Assembly (NCBI GenBank): GCA_018823835.1
Contig: JAHJHT010000013.1
Location: 186,001-250,000, forward strand
Source of the DNA: Alphaproteobacteria bacterium
GTDB taxonomy: Bacteria; Pseudomonadota; Alphaproteobacteria; Rhizobiales; Rhizobiaceae
Reading direction: 5' to 3'
DNA length: 64,000 nucleotides
Shown: one piece after another, positions 50,938 to 60,630 of the stretch
Numbering within the stretch: the stretch's first letter is position 1
Layout: each line of letters starts with the position of its first letter
Position numbers and translations under genes: made by a program
The notes under the pieces: model-generated
Database searches by the model: none
Seen by the model: the letters and a program-made list of their open reading frames with translations, nothing else
Told to the model about the DNA's origin: nothing

Positions 50938-51948
50938 CTACCCCTCCGACACCCCTGCCTCTGAAAAGCTTGCCATACCGGTGTGGCAGGCGAGGGCGGC
51001 GCGGACGATGTTGATGGCGAGGGCGGCGCCGGAGCCTTCGCCGAGCCGCATGCCGAGATCGAAGAGCGGTGCGAGGTCGAGCGCCTTCAGGAGATTGCGG
51101 TGGCCTGATTCAGCCGAGACATGCGCGGCCAGCACATGGTCGAGCCCGCTCGGGTCGAGTTTCTGCAGCGGCGCCATCGCCGCGGTGCAGACGAAGCCGT
51201 CGAGCAGCACCGGCACGTTCTGGTGGCGGGCGGCGAGCGTCGCGCCCATGATCGCGGCAAGCTCGCGGCCGCCCAACGCGGCGGCAATCTTCAGCGGGTC
51301 GCCGAGCACGTCCCTGTGGCGCGCCAGGCCACGGTCGATGGCCGAGACCTTGCGCACGAGGCCGGCGTCGTCGACGCCAGTGCCGCGACCGACCCAGCCG
51401 ACCGTGTCGCCGCCGAAAAGCGCCGCGGCCAGGGCCGCCGCCGTCGTGGTGTTGCCGATGCCCATTTCGCCGAAGCAGATCAGGTCGGTGTCCTTGCCGA
51501 CCGAGGCGTAGCCGGCTGACACGGCGGCGAGGAAATCGGCCTCGTCCATGGCCACTTCCTGCGTGAAATCGCCGGTCGGCCGCTCCACTTCCAGTGGCAC
51601 GACGGAAAGCTCCGCACCGGCGGCGCGCGCCAGCTGGTTGATCGCCGCGCCGCCGGCCGAGAAGTTGGCGACCATCTGGTACGTCACCTCGGCCGGGAAG
51701 GCCGAGACGCCCTGCGCGGTGACGCCATGCGAGCCGGCGAAGACGACGACCTGCACGTGATCGAGCCTCGGCATGTCGCGGCCCTGCCAGCGGGCCAGCC
51801 AGGCGGCGATCGTCTCGAGCTTGCCGAGGCTGCCCTGCGGCTTGGTCAGCGTGTCCTGGCGGCGCGCGACAGCAGAAGCAGCGCTGTCGCTGCCTTGCTG
51901 CAGGTTCTGGCAGGCGGCGCGCAATTCATCGAAGGATTTGAAGGCCAT
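50938..51948 (-). CDS. cobT: nicotinate-nucleotide--dimethylbenzimidazole phosphoribosyltransferase
   Basis: A 336-residue enzyme that makes alpha-ribazole phosphate for the lower ligand of cobalamin. Family signatures: TKPQGSLGKLETIAAWLARW near the start, VVVFAGSHGVTAQGVSAFP, EMGIGNTTTAAALAAALFGG and the catalytic-glutamate segment at the end (LGEGSGAALAINIVRAAL). It is the last gene of the cobA-cobB-cobS-cobT operon. Called cobU in Pseudomonas denitrificans naming. Confidence 0.95.
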   Translation of the reverse strand: MAFKSFDELRAACQNLQQGSDSAASAVARRQDTLTKPQGSLGKLETIAAWLARWQGRDMPRLDHVQVVVFAGSHGVTAQGVSAFPAEVTYQMVANFSAGGAAINQLARAAGAELSVVPLEVERPTGDFTQEVAMDEADFLAAVSAGYASVGKDTDLICFGEMGIGNTTTAAALAAALFGGDTVGWVGRGTGVDDAGLVRKVSAIDRGLARHRDVLGDPLKIAAALGGRELAAIMGATLAARHQNVPVLLDGFVCTAAMAPLQKLDPSGLDHVLAAHVSAESGHRNLLKALDLAPLFDLGMRLGEGSGAALAINIVRAALACHTGMASFSEAGVSEG

Positions 51949-51972
51949 GGGGGAAAAATCTCCGAAAACGAG

Positions 51973-52740
51973 TCAGGACAGGATGGCGGAAGCGGTGACG
52001 AGAATGGCGATTTCGCTGGCCTGCTGCAGGGCGCCGGCCGTATCGCCGGTGTGGCCGCCGATCTGGTCGAGGCAGGCGAGCCGGAAGAGCGAGAAGATCA
52101 TGGCAAGCAGGAGGGTGGCGACAAGCGCGCCGGAGAGACCGAGGCAGAAGAGCAGGGCGACAGCGCCGATTGCCGCCGCGACGATCGCCGTTTCCTGCGA
52201 TACGCTGCCGGCACCGGCGGCCAGGCCGTCGCTGCGCGCCGGCGGCGTCAGGTGCATCAGCGCCGGCATCAGCGCGCGCGAGGCGACATGGGTGGCGACG
52301 AGGGCGGAGAAGGCGAAACCTGCGCTGCCGAGATCGGCCAGCGCGCTCCAGCGGATCAGCACCGACATGATGAGGGCCGCGGCGCCATAGGCACCGATGC
52401 GGCTGTCGCGCATGATGTCGAGCTTGCGTTCGCGCGTCTTGCCGCCGCCGAATCCGTCGGCGACGTCCGACAGGCCGTCCTCGTGCAGGCAGCCGGTGGC
52501 GAGCATGGCGGCAGCCAGCGCCAGTGCCGCCGCGACGCTTGGTGACAGCCCGGCCATGCCGGCAACCGCGAACACCACGCCCGATATCAGCGCGATGACA
52601 ATCCCCGCGAGCGGTGCAGCCCAGATCGCCTGCGCCAGCGTGCGGGTGCCGAAATTGAAATGCGGCAGCGGCAGCCGCGTGAAGAAGACGAGGGCAAGCG
52701 CCATGTCCTGCATGAGCTGGCGAAGCGGCGGCAGCGTCAT
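51973..52740 (-). CDS. cobS: adenosylcobinamide-GDP ribazoletransferase (cobalamin synthase)
   Basis: A 255-residue inner-membrane enzyme joining adenosylcobinamide-GDP to alpha-ribazole, the last assembly step. FFTRLPLPHFNFGTRTLAQA, LATGCLHEDGLSDVADGFGG (with its acidic Mg-binding residues) and the multiple hydrophobic segments identify it. Also called cobV. It lies 24 bases before cobT and three bases after cobB. Confidence 0.95.
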   Translation of the reverse strand: MTLPPLRQLMQDMALALVFFTRLPLPHFNFGTRTLAQAIWAAPLAGIVIALISGVVFAVAGMAGLSPSVAAALALAAAMLATGCLHEDGLSDVADGFGGGKTRERKLDIMRDSRIGAYGAAALIMSVLIRWSALADLGSAGFAFSALVATHVASRALMPALMHLTPPARSDGLAAGAGSVSQETAIVAAAIGAVALLFCLGLSGALVATLLLAMIFSLFRLACLDQIGGHTGDTAGALQQASEIAILVTASAILS

Positions 52741-52743
52741 GGC

Positions 52744-54057
52744 TCAGCCCTTAGCGATGGCATGGAAGAAGGTGCCCGACACGTTGCCACGCCGGCCGCC
52801 CGAGGCTGGTAGTGGATTGCCGAGGCCGTCGGCGAGGTCGGCGAAGGGCTCGTCGGAACCGGCCTCGGTCATCTGCGCGTAGTGGAACTCGTGGCCGCGC
52901 ACCACGCTGCCGGCCCGGCCGAGCGGCCCGTCGGTGCGCAGCGTCGCCTGGCGGTAGCCGAGATTCATCTTGCGCTTGGCGAAGCTCGTCGAATGACCGA
53001 GCAGGCCGAGCATGGCGTGGCTCGCGCCGTCGGCATCGGTCAGGCTTTCGCCGAGCGCCATGAAGCCGCCGCACTCGCCATGGACCGGCTTCGTTGCCGC
53101 GAATTCCTTTACGCCGGCACGAAAGCTCGACGCCGCTGACAGCTGCGCCGCATGCAGTTCCGGGTAGCCGCCGGGCAGCCAGCAGACGTCGCAATCGGGC
53201 GGCGGCGCCTCGTCGGCAAGCGGCGAGAAGGGCACGATCTCGGCGCCAACGGCGCGCCAGGTCAGCGCGTGGTGCGGATAGAGGAAGGTGAAGGCGGCGT
53301 CGCAGGCGAGCGCGATGCGCTGGCCGGGCGGCGGCAGGGCGTTTTTGAAATCGGCAAGCGGCGGTTCGAGCGGCGTCGCCAGCGCCAGGATGGCGTCGAT
53401 GTCGAGCGAGGCTTCCACCATGTCGGCCAGCCGGTCGAGATGCTTTTGCAGGTCGGCATGTTCGCCGGCCTGCACCAGACCGAGATGACGCTCGGGCAGC
53501 GACAGCGTCGGGTCGCGCAGGATGCCGCCGACGACCGGCAGGCCGAGCGCGTGAATAGCCTCGCCGGCAAGCTTGCGATGCCGCTCGCTGCCCAGCCGGT
53601 TGAGCACCACGCCGGCGATGCGCACGTCCCGATCGTAGCAGGCAAAGCCCTTGGCGACCGCTGCCGCCGTCTGCGACTGCCCCGACACGTCGAGCACCAG
53701 GAGCACCGGCAGGCCGTAGAGCCGCGCGAGATCGGCGGCGGCCCCTGAGCGGCCCGCACCGGCCGGAATGCCGTCGAACAGGCCCATGGCGCTTTCGATG
53801 ACGACGATGTCGGTGTCTTTCGCCGCCTCGCCGGCCAGCGCGCCGAGCAGGCCGGGCGCCATCGCCCAGCTGTCGAGATTGACGCCGGGCAGGCCGGTGG
53901 CGGCCGTATGAAAGCCAGGGTCGATGTAGTCCGGCCCCGATTTCGCGCCGCGTGCCCGCAAACCCCGGCGCGCCAGCGCGCGCAGCAGCCCGATGGTCAC
54001 CGAGGTTTTTCCCGAGCCCGAACGCGGTGCGCCGATGATGATGGCGCGGGCGGTCAT
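52744..54057 (-). CDS. cobB: cobyrinate (hydrogenobyrinate) a,c-diamide synthase
   Basis: A 437-residue glutamine-dependent amidotransferase. The N-terminal half is a dethiobiotin-synthetase-like ATPase (GAPRSGSGKTSVTIGLL, GPDYIDPGFH); the C-terminal half is a class I-like glutaminase with the active Cys in VHGECGGFMALG and the triad His near GHEFHYAQM. It amidates the a and c carboxylates with ATP. The ATG overlaps the cobA stop (ATGA). Confidence 0.95.
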   Translation of the reverse strand: MTARAIIIGAPRSGSGKTSVTIGLLRALARRGLRARGAKSGPDYIDPGFHTAATGLPGVNLDSWAMAPGLLGALAGEAAKDTDIVVIESAMGLFDGIPAGAGRSGAAADLARLYGLPVLLVLDVSGQSQTAAAVAKGFACYDRDVRIAGVVLNRLGSERHRKLAGEAIHALGLPVVGGILRDPTLSLPERHLGLVQAGEHADLQKHLDRLADMVEASLDIDAILALATPLEPPLADFKNALPPPGQRIALACDAAFTFLYPHHALTWRAVGAEIVPFSPLADEAPPPDCDVCWLPGGYPELHAAQLSAASSFRAGVKEFAATKPVHGECGGFMALGESLTDADGASHAMLGLLGHSTSFAKRKMNLGYRQATLRTDGPLGRAGSVVRGHEFHYAQMTEAGSDEPFADLADGLGNPLPASGGRRGNVSGTFFHAIAKG

Positions 54058-54839
54058 TCCGGTCCCCGCAGCTTCTCGCGCTTGGCGACGATGTGGCCGA
54101 CCACGATCAGCGCCGGCGACACGATGTGCTCGCGCTCCGCCGCCTCGACCAACGTGCCGAGCGTCGCGACCACCGTGCGCTCATGCGCATGCGTGGCGTT
54201 CTCGATCATCGCCGCCGGCGTGTCGTGCGCCAGCCCGCCCGACAGCAGGCTGTCGACGGTCTTGGCCATATGCGTCAGGCCCATATAGATGACGATCGGC
54301 TGGCCGGTGCGGGCCAGCGCTGCCCAGTCCGGGCGGTCGTCGCTGGTCGCGGCAAAGCCGGTGGCGAGGATGATCGCGCCGTTGACGCCGCGCATCGTTG
54401 CCGGAATGCCGGCCGCCGTCAGGCCGCCGAAGGCCGAAGTGATGCCGGCAACCACGCGATAGGGAATGTTTTCGGCGACCAGCGCCAGCGCTTCCTCGGC
54501 GCCGCGCGCGAAGACGAAGGGGTGGCCGCCCTTGAGGCGCACCACCTTGCGGCCTTCCTTCGCCAGTTTGACCAGCAGCGCGTTGATCTCGTGCTGCGGG
54601 ATCGACAGGCGGCCGCCGCGCTTGCCGACATAGAATTTCTCGGCCTGCGTCGCCACCGCGATGATCTCGTCCGACACCAGCGCGTCATGCACCAGCGCGT
54701 CGGCCTGGGAGAGCGCCGACAGCGCGTCGAGGGTCAGGCAGCCGGGATCCCCCGGCCCGGCACCGACCAGCCAGACATGGCCGGGCTGCAGTTCCTTCTG
54801 CCGGTAGTTGAGGTTGCCGATGGCCTGTTCGAGACTCAC
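54054..54839 (-). CDS. cobA: uroporphyrinogen-III C-methyltransferase
   Basis: A 261-residue SAM-dependent enzyme that methylates uroporphyrinogen III at C2 and C7 to precorrin-2, the entry to corrin synthesis. VWLVGAGPGDPGCLTLDALS, VRLKGGHPFVFARGAEEALA and the family tail (THAHERTVVATLGTLVEAAE) are intact. There is no fused CysG part. First gene of its operon, 53 bases from divergent cbiD. Confidence 0.95.
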   Translation of the reverse strand: MSLEQAIGNLNYRQKELQPGHVWLVGAGPGDPGCLTLDALSALSQADALVHDALVSDEIIAVATQAEKFYVGKRGGRLSIPQHEINALLVKLAKEGRKVVRLKGGHPFVFARGAEEALALVAENIPYRVVAGITSAFGGLTAAGIPATMRGVNGAIILATGFAATSDDRPDWAALARTGQPIVIYMGLTHMAKTVDSLLSGGLAHDTPAAMIENATHAHERTVVATLGTLVEAAEREHIVSPALIVVGHIVAKREKLRGPE

Positions 54840-54892
54840 GCGCGACGCTTTCGTTCATGACTTGCTGCGGCAGCCGCCGTATAGATCGGCTG

Positions 54893-55981
54893 ATGATTGA
54901 CGAAGACCGTCCCCTCAGACGCGGCTGGACCACCGGCGCCTGCGCCACCGCAGCGGCCAAGGCCGCCTGCGCGGCGCTTGTAGCAGGCGAATTTCCCGAT
55001 CCGGTCGAGATCACGCTGCCCGCCGGCCAGCGCGTCGGCTTTGCGCTGGCGCAGTCGGAACTCGGCGACGGCGCGGCGATGGCCGGCATCGTCAAGGACG
55101 CCGGCGACGATCCCGACGTCACGCATGGCGCGCTGGTCATTACCACGGTGCGGCGGGGCAAACCCGGCTCCGGCGTGACCTTCAGGCGCGGTGAAGGCGT
55201 TGGCGAGGTGACGCGGCCCGGCCTGCCGATCCCGGTCGGCGAGCCGGCGATCAATCCCGTGCCGCGCCAGATGATCACTGCGGCCATCGCCGAGGTGGCG
55301 GGCCAGGGGGCCGATTTCGAGGTCGAGATCTCGGTGCCCGACGGCGAGAAGATGGCGGTCAAGACGCTCAATCCGCGGCTCGGCATTCTCGGCGGCATCT
55401 CCATCCTCGGAACGACCGGCATCGTCATTCCCTATTCCTGCTCGTCCTGGATTCACTCGATCCATCGCGGCATCGATGTGGCGCGCGCCATGGGCTACAC
55501 CCATGTCTCCGGCGCTACCGGCAATGCCTCCGAGATCGCAGCGCAGAAGCGCTACGGCCTCGACGAGGTGCAACTCATCGACATGGGCGATTTCGCCGGC
55601 GGCATGCTGAAATACATCCGCGACCATCCCGTGCCGCGCGTCACCGTGGCCGGTGGCGTCGCCAAGATGACCAAGCTGGCGCAGGGCATGCTCGACCTGC
55701 ACTCCAAGCGCGGCCCGGCCGATCTCGACGCCCTGGCCGAGGTCGCCGTCTCGGCCGGAGCCGACGCGGCGCTGGCCGAAAGCATACGCGGCGCCAACAC
55801 GGTGGCGCAGGCCTTTGGCGAGGCGACGGCGGCCGGCGTTCCGGTCGGCAGGGCAATCGCCGAGGGCGCCTGGAAGACGGCGGCGGGCGTGCTGAAGAGT
55901 CCCGAAATCGAGCTCGAAGTGCTGATCTTCAACCGCGACGGGGAGCTGATGGGCCACGCAGATTTCAAGCCGACCGGTTAG
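54893..55981 (+). CDS. cbiD: precorrin-5B C1-methyltransferase (CbiD type)
   Basis: A 362-residue enzyme methylating C1 of the corrin ring after loss of the C20 fragment. LRRGWTTGACATAAAKAACA, RRGKPGSGVTFRRGEGVGEV, and LGILGGISILGTTGIVIPYS identify CbiD, which belongs to the anaerobic route in enterobacteria. Here it is in an otherwise aerobic cluster (cobG, cobN), where cobF normally does the equivalent step, and no cobF is seen. ATG 54893 has a weak ribosome site. A single gene between divergent cobA and convergent cobM. Confidence 0.92.
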   Translation: MIDEDRPLRRGWTTGACATAAAKAACAALVAGEFPDPVEITLPAGQRVGFALAQSELGDGAAMAGIVKDAGDDPDVTHGALVITTVRRGKPGSGVTFRRGEGVGEVTRPGLPIPVGEPAINPVPRQMITAAIAEVAGQGADFEVEISVPDGEKMAVKTLNPRLGILGGISILGTTGIVIPYSCSSWIHSIHRGIDVARAMGYTHVSGATGNASEIAAQKRYGLDEVQLIDMGDFAGGMLKYIRDHPVPRVTVAGGVAKMTKLAQGMLDLHSKRGPADLDALAEVAVSAGADAALAESIRGANTVAQAFGEATAAGVPVGRAIAEGAWKTAAGVLKSPEIELEVLIFNRDGELMGHADFKPTG

Positions 55982-56019
55982 GGCAGATCCCAATTCCATC
56001 CTGGGTGCGGATGCGCGCG

Positions 56020-56784
56020 TCATAACCCGTCGCGCCCCCTGAAGCGGCGCTGGTAGTAGGCGTCGTAAAGCGAACTTTCGCGGAAATTCTCGGCCCCGAG
56101 CGACGGGCCGACGAACACGATGGCCGAGCGCTCGACCGGCTCGGCGGCAAGTCTGTCGGCGATGTCGGCCAGTGTGCCGCGAATGATGCGTTCCTCCGGC
56201 CACGAGGCGCGAAACACGATGGCGACCGGGCATTCGGCACCATAGAGCGGCGTCAGTTCCTCGACGATCCGGTCGATGGCGTGGATGGCGAGATGGATCG
56301 CCAGAGTCGCGCCGGTTCGGCCGAACCCGGCCAGCGTCTCGCCGGGCGGCATCTTCGAGGCGCGGCCGGAAATGCGCGTCAGCACCAGCGATTGCGCCAC
56401 CTCCGGGATGGTCAGTTCGCGCCCGAGAGCCGCCGCGGCCGCTGCGAAGGAAGGGACGCCCGGTGTCATCGTGTAGGGTATGCCGTGCTTCTCCAGCCGC
56501 CTGATCTGCTCGGCGACCGCGCTCCACACGGACAGATCGCCCGAATGCAGCCGCGCGACATCCTGTCCGGCGGCGTGGGCGGCGAGATATTCTGCCTCGA
56601 TCTCGTCGAGCGACATGGGCGCCGTGTCGACCAGTCGCGCGTCTGGCCCGCAATGCTCAAGCAGTTCCGGCGCGACGATCGAGCCGGCATAGAGGCAGAC
56701 CGGGCAGGCGGCGAGCAGTCTTGCGCCGCGCAGCGTGATCAGGTCTGCGGCGCCCGGACCGGCGCCAATGAAGTGCACGTTCAT
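56020..56784 (-). CDS. cobM: precorrin-4 C11-methyltransferase
   Basis: A 254-residue SAM-dependent tetrapyrrole methylase that adds the C11 methyl group. [20 protein letters not shown] at the start, [20 protein letters not shown] and [20 protein letters not shown] are the conserved blocks. Last in the cobL-cobE-cobM operon, its ATG overlapping cobE as ATGA. Confidence 0.95.
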   Translation of the reverse strand: MNVHFIGAGPGAADLITLRGARLLAACPVCLYAGSIVAPELLEHCGPDARLVDTAPMSLDEIEAEYLAAHAAGQDVARLHSGDLSVWSAVAEQIRRLEKHGIPYTMTPGVPSFAAAAAALGRELTIPEVAQSLVLTRISGRASKMPPGETLAGFGRTGATLAIHLAIHAIDRIVEELTPLYGAECPVAIVFRASWPEERIIRGTLADIADRLAAEPVERSAIVFVGPSLGAENFRESSLYDAYYQRRFRGRDGL

Positions 56785-57185
56785 GCGCCGTCTCCGCCGA
56801 TTGCCAGCGCGCAGGTGACATTGCCGACGACGATGCGCGGCCCCAGAAGCCGCGATCCTTCGCCGGCAGCCGCAAGTGCGGCAGCTTCCGACACCGACGG
56901 CGTGCCGGTGACGGCGAGCGACTGCGCCGACTGGCTGAGCGTCCTCGCCTCCATCTCCTTGAGGGCGGCTTCGTCGACCAGGATGACCGGCAGGCCGAGG
57001 GCTGCGCCGGCGACGATGATGCCGGCCTCGCCCTGTTTCATCCGGGCGGTGGCGAGCGCCGAGAGCGCCGTCATCTCCAGTCCGTGCGTCTCGAGCGCGG
57101 TCTCGACGGCGGCCGAAACCTCGACGCCGCTGGCGCCCCGCTTGCAGCCTATGCCCGCCGCGATCACGGCTTCACCCACGACCAT
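56781..57185 (-). CDS. cobE: cobalamin biosynthesis protein CobE
   Basis: A 134-residue protein equal to the C-terminal domain of Cbi[41 protein letters not shown] and a [20 protein letters not shown] segment. CbiG opens the lactone of cobalt-precorrin-5A in the anaerobic route; the role of free-standing CobE is less clear. ATG 57185 follows GGTGA and lies within the end of cobL (22-base overlap). Confidence 0.88.
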   Translation of the reverse strand: MVVGEAVIAAGIGCKRGASGVEVSAAVETALETHGLEMTALSALATARMKQGEAGIIVAGAALGLPVILVDEAALKEMEARTLSQSAQSLAVTGTPSVSEAAALAAAGEGSRLLGPRIVVGNVTCALAIGGDGA

Positions 57186-58399
57186 TGCGTCACCGGCATG
57201 GAAGGCCGCCAGCCGTGCATCGAGCCGACCGGCACGGCGCGCGAAATGCCGATGCGGGCGAGGTCGCCGCCGCGCTTCGCCTGTTCGGAAAGCAGCAGCG
57301 CCTCGGTCTCCAGCGTCACGGCATTTGCGACGAGCCGGCCGCCTGACGGGAGCGCCTCGATCGCCGCCTCCATGACGCCTTGGTCCGTGCCGCCGCCGCC
57401 GATGAAGATGGCGTCGGGCGTCGGCAGGCCGGTCAGCGCGGCAGGGGCCGCGCCCTCGATAATCCTGAGACCCGGCACGCCGCAGGCCGATGCATTGCGG
57501 CCCGCGCGGGCGGCGCGCTCCGCGTCTGCCTCTATGGCGATGGCGCGCATCGACGGGTCGGCCAGCATCCATTCGATCGAAATCGAGCCGGAACCGGCGC
57601 CGATGTCCCACAGCAGTTCGCCGCGGCGCGGTGCCAGTGCCGACAGCGTGACGGCGCGCACCTCGCGCTTGGTGATCTGGCCGTCATGCTCGAAGAGATC
57701 GTCGGCAAGTCCCGGCGTCAACGGCAGGGTTCTGGCCTCGCGGGATGATTCCACGTCGAGCGCCAGAACGTTGAGCGGATTGATGTTTTCGAGGTCGAAG
57801 GCGTCGGCGGGGGCCTGCCTGATGCGTTCGTCCGGCGCGCCAAGCGCTTCGAGCACTATCATCCGCGACGCGCCGAAGCCGCATTCGGTAAGCAGCGCGG
57901 CAATTGCTGCAGGGCCTTCAGCGTCCGAGGTCAGCGCGAGGATGCGGCGCTTCGGATGCAGAAGCGGCCGGATGAGGTCGAGCGGGCGGCCGTGCAGGGA
58001 GACGGTTTCGATCTCCTGCAGGGCCCATCCGAGCCGCGCGGCGGCATGCGACAGGGAGGAGGGGGCGGGCAGCGCCAGCATCTCATCCGCCGCGACATGA
58101 CGCGCCAGCGTCACGCCGACGCCGTGGAAGAAGGGATCGCCGGAGGCCAGCACGCAGACCTTTTTGCCGCGCAGCGCCAGCACGTCGCGCATCTCGCTGT
58201 CGAAGGGGCTCGGCCAGGCGCGGGCCTCGCCGGTGACAAGTGTTTCCACCAGAGACAGATGCCTGCTGCCGCCAAAGACGAACTCGGCCCCGGCGATGCG
58301 GCGCTTGGCCTCGTCGCCGAGGCCCGCTACACCGTCCTCGCCGATGCCGACGATGGTGAGCCATGGCCGGCCGGCGTGATTGAGCGCTTCAGCAGGCAT
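57164..58399 (-). CDS. cobL: precorrin-6Y C5,15-methyltransferase (decarboxylating)
   Basis: A 411-residue fusion of two enzymes: a CbiE-like tetrapyrrole methylase ([40 protein letters not shown]) and a CbiT-like methyltransferase/decarboxylase ([36 protein letters not shown]). ATG 58399 overlaps the divergent cobK start. It leads cobL-cobE-cobM. Confidence 0.95.
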   Translation of the reverse strand: MPAEALNHAGRPWLTIVGIGEDGVAGLGDEAKRRIAGAEFVFGGSRHLSLVETLVTGEARAWPSPFDSEMRDVLALRGKKVCVLASGDPFFHGVGVTLARHVAADEMLALPAPSSLSHAAARLGWALQEIETVSLHGRPLDLIRPLLHPKRRILALTSDAEGPAAIAALLTECGFGASRMIVLEALGAPDERIRQAPADAFDLENINPLNVLALDVESSREARTLPLTPGLADDLFEHDGQITKREVRAVTLSALAPRRGELLWDIGAGSGSISIEWMLADPSMRAIAIEADAERAARAGRNASACGVPGLRIIEGAAPAALTGLPTPDAIFIGGGGTDQGVMEAAIEALPSGGRLVANAVTLETEALLLSEQAKRGGDLARIGISRAVPVGSMHGWRPSMPVTQWSWVKP

Positions 58400-59168
58400 G
58401 ATGACCCACACTATCCTGATCCTCGGCGGCACGACGGAAGCGCGGCAGCTCGCCACGAAGCTGGCGGCGCGCGGCGACTGTGCGATCACCCTGTCGCTTG
58501 CCGGCCGCACCGAAAGCCCGGTCGCACAAGGCGTGCCGGTGCGCAGCGGCGGATTTGGCGGAGCCGGAGGTTTGGCCGGATATCTGAGAGACAAAAGCGT
58601 CGATCTGCTGATCGACGCGACGCATCCCTATGCGGCGCAGATTTCGGCCAATGCGGCCGAGGGTGCCCGGCTTGCCGGCGTCGCCGCGCTGGCGCTGCGC
58701 CGTCCGGCTTGGGAACCTGTCGAAGGCGACCGCTGGACGACGGTCAATGATGCCGGCGAAGCCGTCGCCGCGCTCGGCAAGGCGCGCAGAAAGGTCTTTC
58801 TGGCGCTCGGTCGGCAGGAAATCGCCGGTTTCGAGGCCGCCCCGCAGCACGGCTATGTCATCCGAAGCGTCGATCCGGTCGAGCCGCCGCTTGCCGTACC
58901 CGATGCGACCTACATTCTGGCGCGCGGTCCGTTTTCCGAAGAAGACGACCGGGCGCTGCTCGTCACGCATGGCATCGATGCCATCGTCGCCAAGAACAGC
59001 GGCGGGCAGGCGACCTATGGCAAGATCGCGGCGGCGCGAAAGCTCGGCATCGACGTCTTTCTGTTCCGCCGGCCCACGCTGCCGGACCTGACGTCCGGGA
59101 ACAGCGTCGCGGAAGTTCTGGCGCTCGTCGATCATGCGCTGGCTCCCGCCGAAAAGCGCGGCGTGTAG
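58398..59168 (+). CDS. cobK: precorrin-6A reductase
   Basis: A 256-residue NADPH-dependent reductase producing precorrin-6B. ILILGGTTEARQLATKLAAR is the nucleotide-binding start, DATHPYAAQISANAAEGARL and AKNSGGQATYGKIAAARKLG the other signatures. The start is the double ATG at 58398/58401, directly opposite the cobL start, so both genes lack a normal intergenic promoter region. The 3' end overlaps convergent cobJ by 37 bases. Confidence 0.93.
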   Translation: MMTHTILILGGTTEARQLATKLAARGDCAITLSLAGRTESPVAQGVPVRSGGFGGAGGLAGYLRDKSVDLLIDATHPYAAQISANAAEGARLAGVAALALRRPAWEPVEGDRWTTVNDAGEAVAALGKARRKVFLALGRQEIAGFEAAPQHGYVIRSVDPVEPPLAVPDATYILARGPFSEEDDRALLVTHGIDAIVAKNSGGQATYGKIAAARKLGIDVFLFRRPTLPDLTSGNSVAEVLALVDHALAPAEKRGV

Positions 59169-59911
59169 ATCAGCGCTGGCTTGTCGCCGCGCTCGATGAT
59201 GCGGGTTTCCGGCGAGCCGATCATCACGCAGGTCGCCATGTCGGCCTTTTCGGGATCGGCCTCGGCGAGGGGGAAAACCTCGATCCGCTCGTCGGGCCGT
59301 CCGGCGGCGCGGCCGAAGATGACCGGCGTCGTCGCCGGCAGGTTCTTGCGCAGCGTCTCGAAGGCGCGGCCAAGCTGCCATGGGCGGGCCTTGCTGATCG
59401 GGTTGTAGAGCGCGATCACGAAGCCGGCGGCCGATACCGCGTCGAGGCGCTTCTCGATCAGTTCCCACGGCTTCAGATTGTCGGACAGCGAGATGGCGCA
59501 GAAATCATGGCCAAGCGGCGCGCCTATCCGTGCGGCGACCGCCAGCATCGCGGTGACGCCCGGCACGATTGTGAGGTCGATGGCGCGCCATTCCGCCGGT
59601 CCCGCCTCGATCGCCTCGCAGACGGCGGCGGCCATGGCGAAGACGCCCGGATCGCCGCCCGATACCACGGCGACGCGTTCGCCGCCTGCCGCCTTTTCGA
59701 GTGCTGCCGAAGCGCGCGAAATCTCTTCCCGGTTGTCCGAGGCGACCTTGACCTGGTCCGGCCTGAGCGCCAGACGGTCGACATAGGGTCCGTAGCCGTA
59801 AAACCATCGGGCGTCCGCGACGGCGCGGCTCGCCTCCGGCGTCACCTGGTCGGCATTGCCGGGTCCGAGCCCGATGACGGCGACATGGCCGCTCACGGCT
59901 TGCTGCTCCAT
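59132..59911 (-). CDS. cobJ: precorrin-3B C17-methyltransferase
   Basis: A 259-residue methylase that also performs ring contraction in the aerobic route. VAVIGLGPGNADQVTPEASR, WFYGYGPYVDRL, VVSGGDPGVFAMAAAVCEAI and ALYNPISKARPWQLGRAFET are conserved. ATG 59911 lies within the end of cobI (19-base overlap). The substrate is the cobG product precorrin-3B. Confidence 0.95.
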   Translation of the reverse strand: MEQQAVSGHVAVIGLGPGNADQVTPEASRAVADARWFYGYGPYVDRLALRPDQVKVASDNREEISRASAALEKAAGGERVAVVSGGDPGVFAMAAAVCEAIEAGPAEWRAIDLTIVPGVTAMLAVAARIGAPLGHDFCAISLSDNLKPWELIEKRLDAVSAAGFVIALYNPISKARPWQLGRAFETLRKNLPATTPVIFGRAAGRPDERIEVFPLAEADPEKADMATCVMIGSPETRIIERGDKPALIYTPRFSAGASA

Positions 59912-60630
59912 CCGGGCACCAGCACGATCGAGAAATAGGGCGCCTTGTCGTCGGGCTTGTCCGCCAGCCGCACCGAGCTGGTATTCGCCATGGTGCCGCG
60001 CTCGACATAGATCGCCCGGTCGAGCAGGCCTGCGGTTGCGAGTGCCTTCCTGATCTTCGGCAAATTGCGCCCGACCTTCATGATGACAGCCGCGTCTGTG
60101 TCGGCGAGGCGGCGAGTCAGCTCGAACTCGCTCATCGTGCCCGGCAGCACGGTCAGCACGTCGTCGCCCTGGACGATCGGCACGCCGGTCTGCGACCAGC
60201 ACCCCGACATGGCAGTGACGCCCGGAATCACTTCGGTCGGATAGAGGTGCGACAGTCGGACATGCAGATGCATGTAGGAACCATAGAATAGCGGGTCGCC
60301 CTCGGAGAGAACGGCGACATTCCTGCCGGAATCGAGGTGTTCGGCGACCTTGTGTGCAGATACCTCGTAGAAATCCGTGATCATTCGCCGGTAGTCGTTG
60401 TTTTCCTTGTCTATTTCGGTGGTAACCGGATAGAGGAGCGGCAATTCGATCAACCCCTCGCGAAAGTGTGCTCCGGTGATCGTGCGGGCATTGCCGTTGT
60501 TGCCGCGCTTGGCGAAATGCGCCACCACGTCCGCCTCTTTCAGCGCACGCACCGCCTTCAGCGTCATCAGTTCCGGGTCGCCGGGACCCGTGCCGACACC
60601 GACCAGACGGCCTTTTGCCAACGTATTCAA
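59893..60630 (-). CDS. cobI: precorrin-2 C20-methyltransferase
   Basis: A 245-residue tetrapyrrole methylase adding the C20 methyl group that is later lost. LVGVGTGPGDPELMTLKAVR, VAVLSEGDPLFYGSYMHLHV and VIPGVTAMSGCWSQTGVPIV are the diagnostic blocks. Linked to cobH by an ATGA overlap (60627-60630). Confidence 0.95.
   Translation of the reverse strand: MNTLAKGRLVGVGTGPGDPELMTLKAVRALKEADVVAHFAKRGNNGNARTITGAHFREGLIELPLLYPVTTEIDKENNDYRRMITDFYEVSAHKVAEHLDSGRNVAVLSEGDPLFYGSYMHLHVRLSHLYPTEVIPGVTAMSGCWSQTGVPIVQGDDVLTVLPGTMSEFELTRRLADTDAAVIMKVGRNLPKIRKALATAGLLDRAIYVERGTMANTSSVRLADKPDDKAPYFSIVLVPGWSSKP

Noticed and set aside
54836..56653. A 605-residue open frame on the minus strand
   Set aside because: Antisense to cbiD and out of frame with cobM; no domain.
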